From: Deltaproteobacteria bacterium | GTDB taxonomy: Bacteria; Desulfobacterota; Dissulfuribacteria; Dissulfuribacterales; UBA3076 | Direction of reading: 5' to 3' | Length of the DNA: 39,016 nt | Assembly: GCA_030262715.1 (NCBI GenBank) | Contig: JAJSZR010000005.1 | Coordinates: 1 to 39,016 of the forward strand | Shown: piece after piece, positions 38,290 through 39,016 of the stretch | How the letters are laid out: each line of letters opens with the position of its first letter | Numbering within the stretch: the stretch's first letter is position 1 | Notes under the pieces: generated by a model | Told to the model about the DNA's origin: nothing | The model's input: the letters and a program-made list of their open reading frames with translations, nothing else | Database searches by the model: none | Program-made: the position numbers and the translations under genes

Positions 38290-38541
38290 ATGCCGATCTA
38301 TGAATACCGATGTGAGGCCTGTGGAAACATTATCGAGATGTTGGTATTTTCCAGCCAATCTGAGGTGAAATGTCCGTCCTGCGGATCTAAAAATCTCACA
38401 AAATTGATATCCTCAAGCTCATCCTTTACCGGCTCTTATGGCTCAAGACTTCCCGGCCCGAATGATACGGCCTGCTGTGGCTTCAGACCCGGAGATGCCC
38501 CGAACTGTTCAGGGCCCGGGTCCTGCTGCGGAAAGGCTTAG
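38290..38541 (+). CDS. FmdB-type zinc-ribbon protein with Cys-rich tail
   Basis: MPIYEYRCEACGNIIEMLV...VKCPSCGSKNLTKLISS...TACCGFRPGDAPNCSGPGSCCGKA. Confidence 0.9.
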   Translation: MPIYEYRCEACGNIIEMLVFSSQSEVKCPSCGSKNLTKLISSSSSFTGSYGSRLPGPNDTACCGFRPGDAPNCSGPGSCCGKA

Positions 38542-39016
38542 CACATCCGGATCCCCTGAAATTTCCCTAAAACTACCTAGAGTCTCCGGACAGAGAGATC
38601 GCAGGTTCAGTTGCATCATCGTCTTCGGCCCTTAACTGAAGTAAAGGACGTTAGGGTGCATTATGCGTTTGTCCGTAAAAATCATTTGGGTGCGGCTCTT
38701 TTACGACGACCTTGAAAACAGTTTTCAGCAGTTCGTATCAGACTCCATTTACTCGATTGTACTACTTTATCACCCTAAGATGAGCACGCTTGCGAGCCTG
38801 AAGCGAAGCAGTAGTGGATGGCACGATGCCGCCGGCGTAGAGGGCCTGGTGGGTTCTTTCATACTCACGGGTCTCATGGAAGACCCAGTATTCGTCACTT
38901 GTCAAGGGACACCATCTTTTACGATTTTCTGTGGTCCCAATTTATCCCTTTTGTCTTTATTCCTACTGCTCCTATTTATTCTCTAGGGAACCCCCCGCCA
39001 GAGGCAAATCCGAAAT

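Noticed and set aside
1-39016. CRISPR array, rRNA genes, phage structural genes
   Set aside because: No regularly spaced direct repeats, rRNA-like sequence or phage morphogenesis proteins were seen in the window.

Overview
This 39 kb window looks like a bacterial chromosome segment, probably from an anaerobic, sulfate-reducer-like Desulfobacterota/deltaproteobacterium (inferred from gene content only). From left to right it contains: (1) a transposase split over two frames and joined by an A8 slippery run; (2) a surface-polysaccharide cluster with a flippase, hexapeptide acyltransferase, sulfotransferase, FemAB/GNAT-like protein, two polysaccharide-deacetylase-like proteins and a glycosyltransferase, ending in a 21-codon wecB-like stub; (3) three consecutive minus-strand toxin-antitoxin modules of different families; (4) a cold-shock csp gene with a long structured leader that can sequester its Shine-Dalgarno, followed by an RRM protein gene; (5) hrcA-grpE-dnaK with a degenerate CIRCE element; (6) housekeeping genes: aat, an MBL hydrolase, fused class I fumarase, SEC-C methionine aminopeptidase, and an argS/SPOR/NAGS-like/secA/argJ run; (7) higBA beside tRNA-Leu(UAA); (8) an Orp/NifX/MinD/Mrp-type metal-cluster operon. 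The most interesting items are the Orp-like operon with its Gly/Arg-rich repeat tail, the csp leader structure, the candidate -1 frameshift transposase, a strongly promoted orphan small protein with an operator-like palindrome, and a long hairpin element present in two copies. All calls come from reading the sequence and supplied translations; no database search or folding was run.
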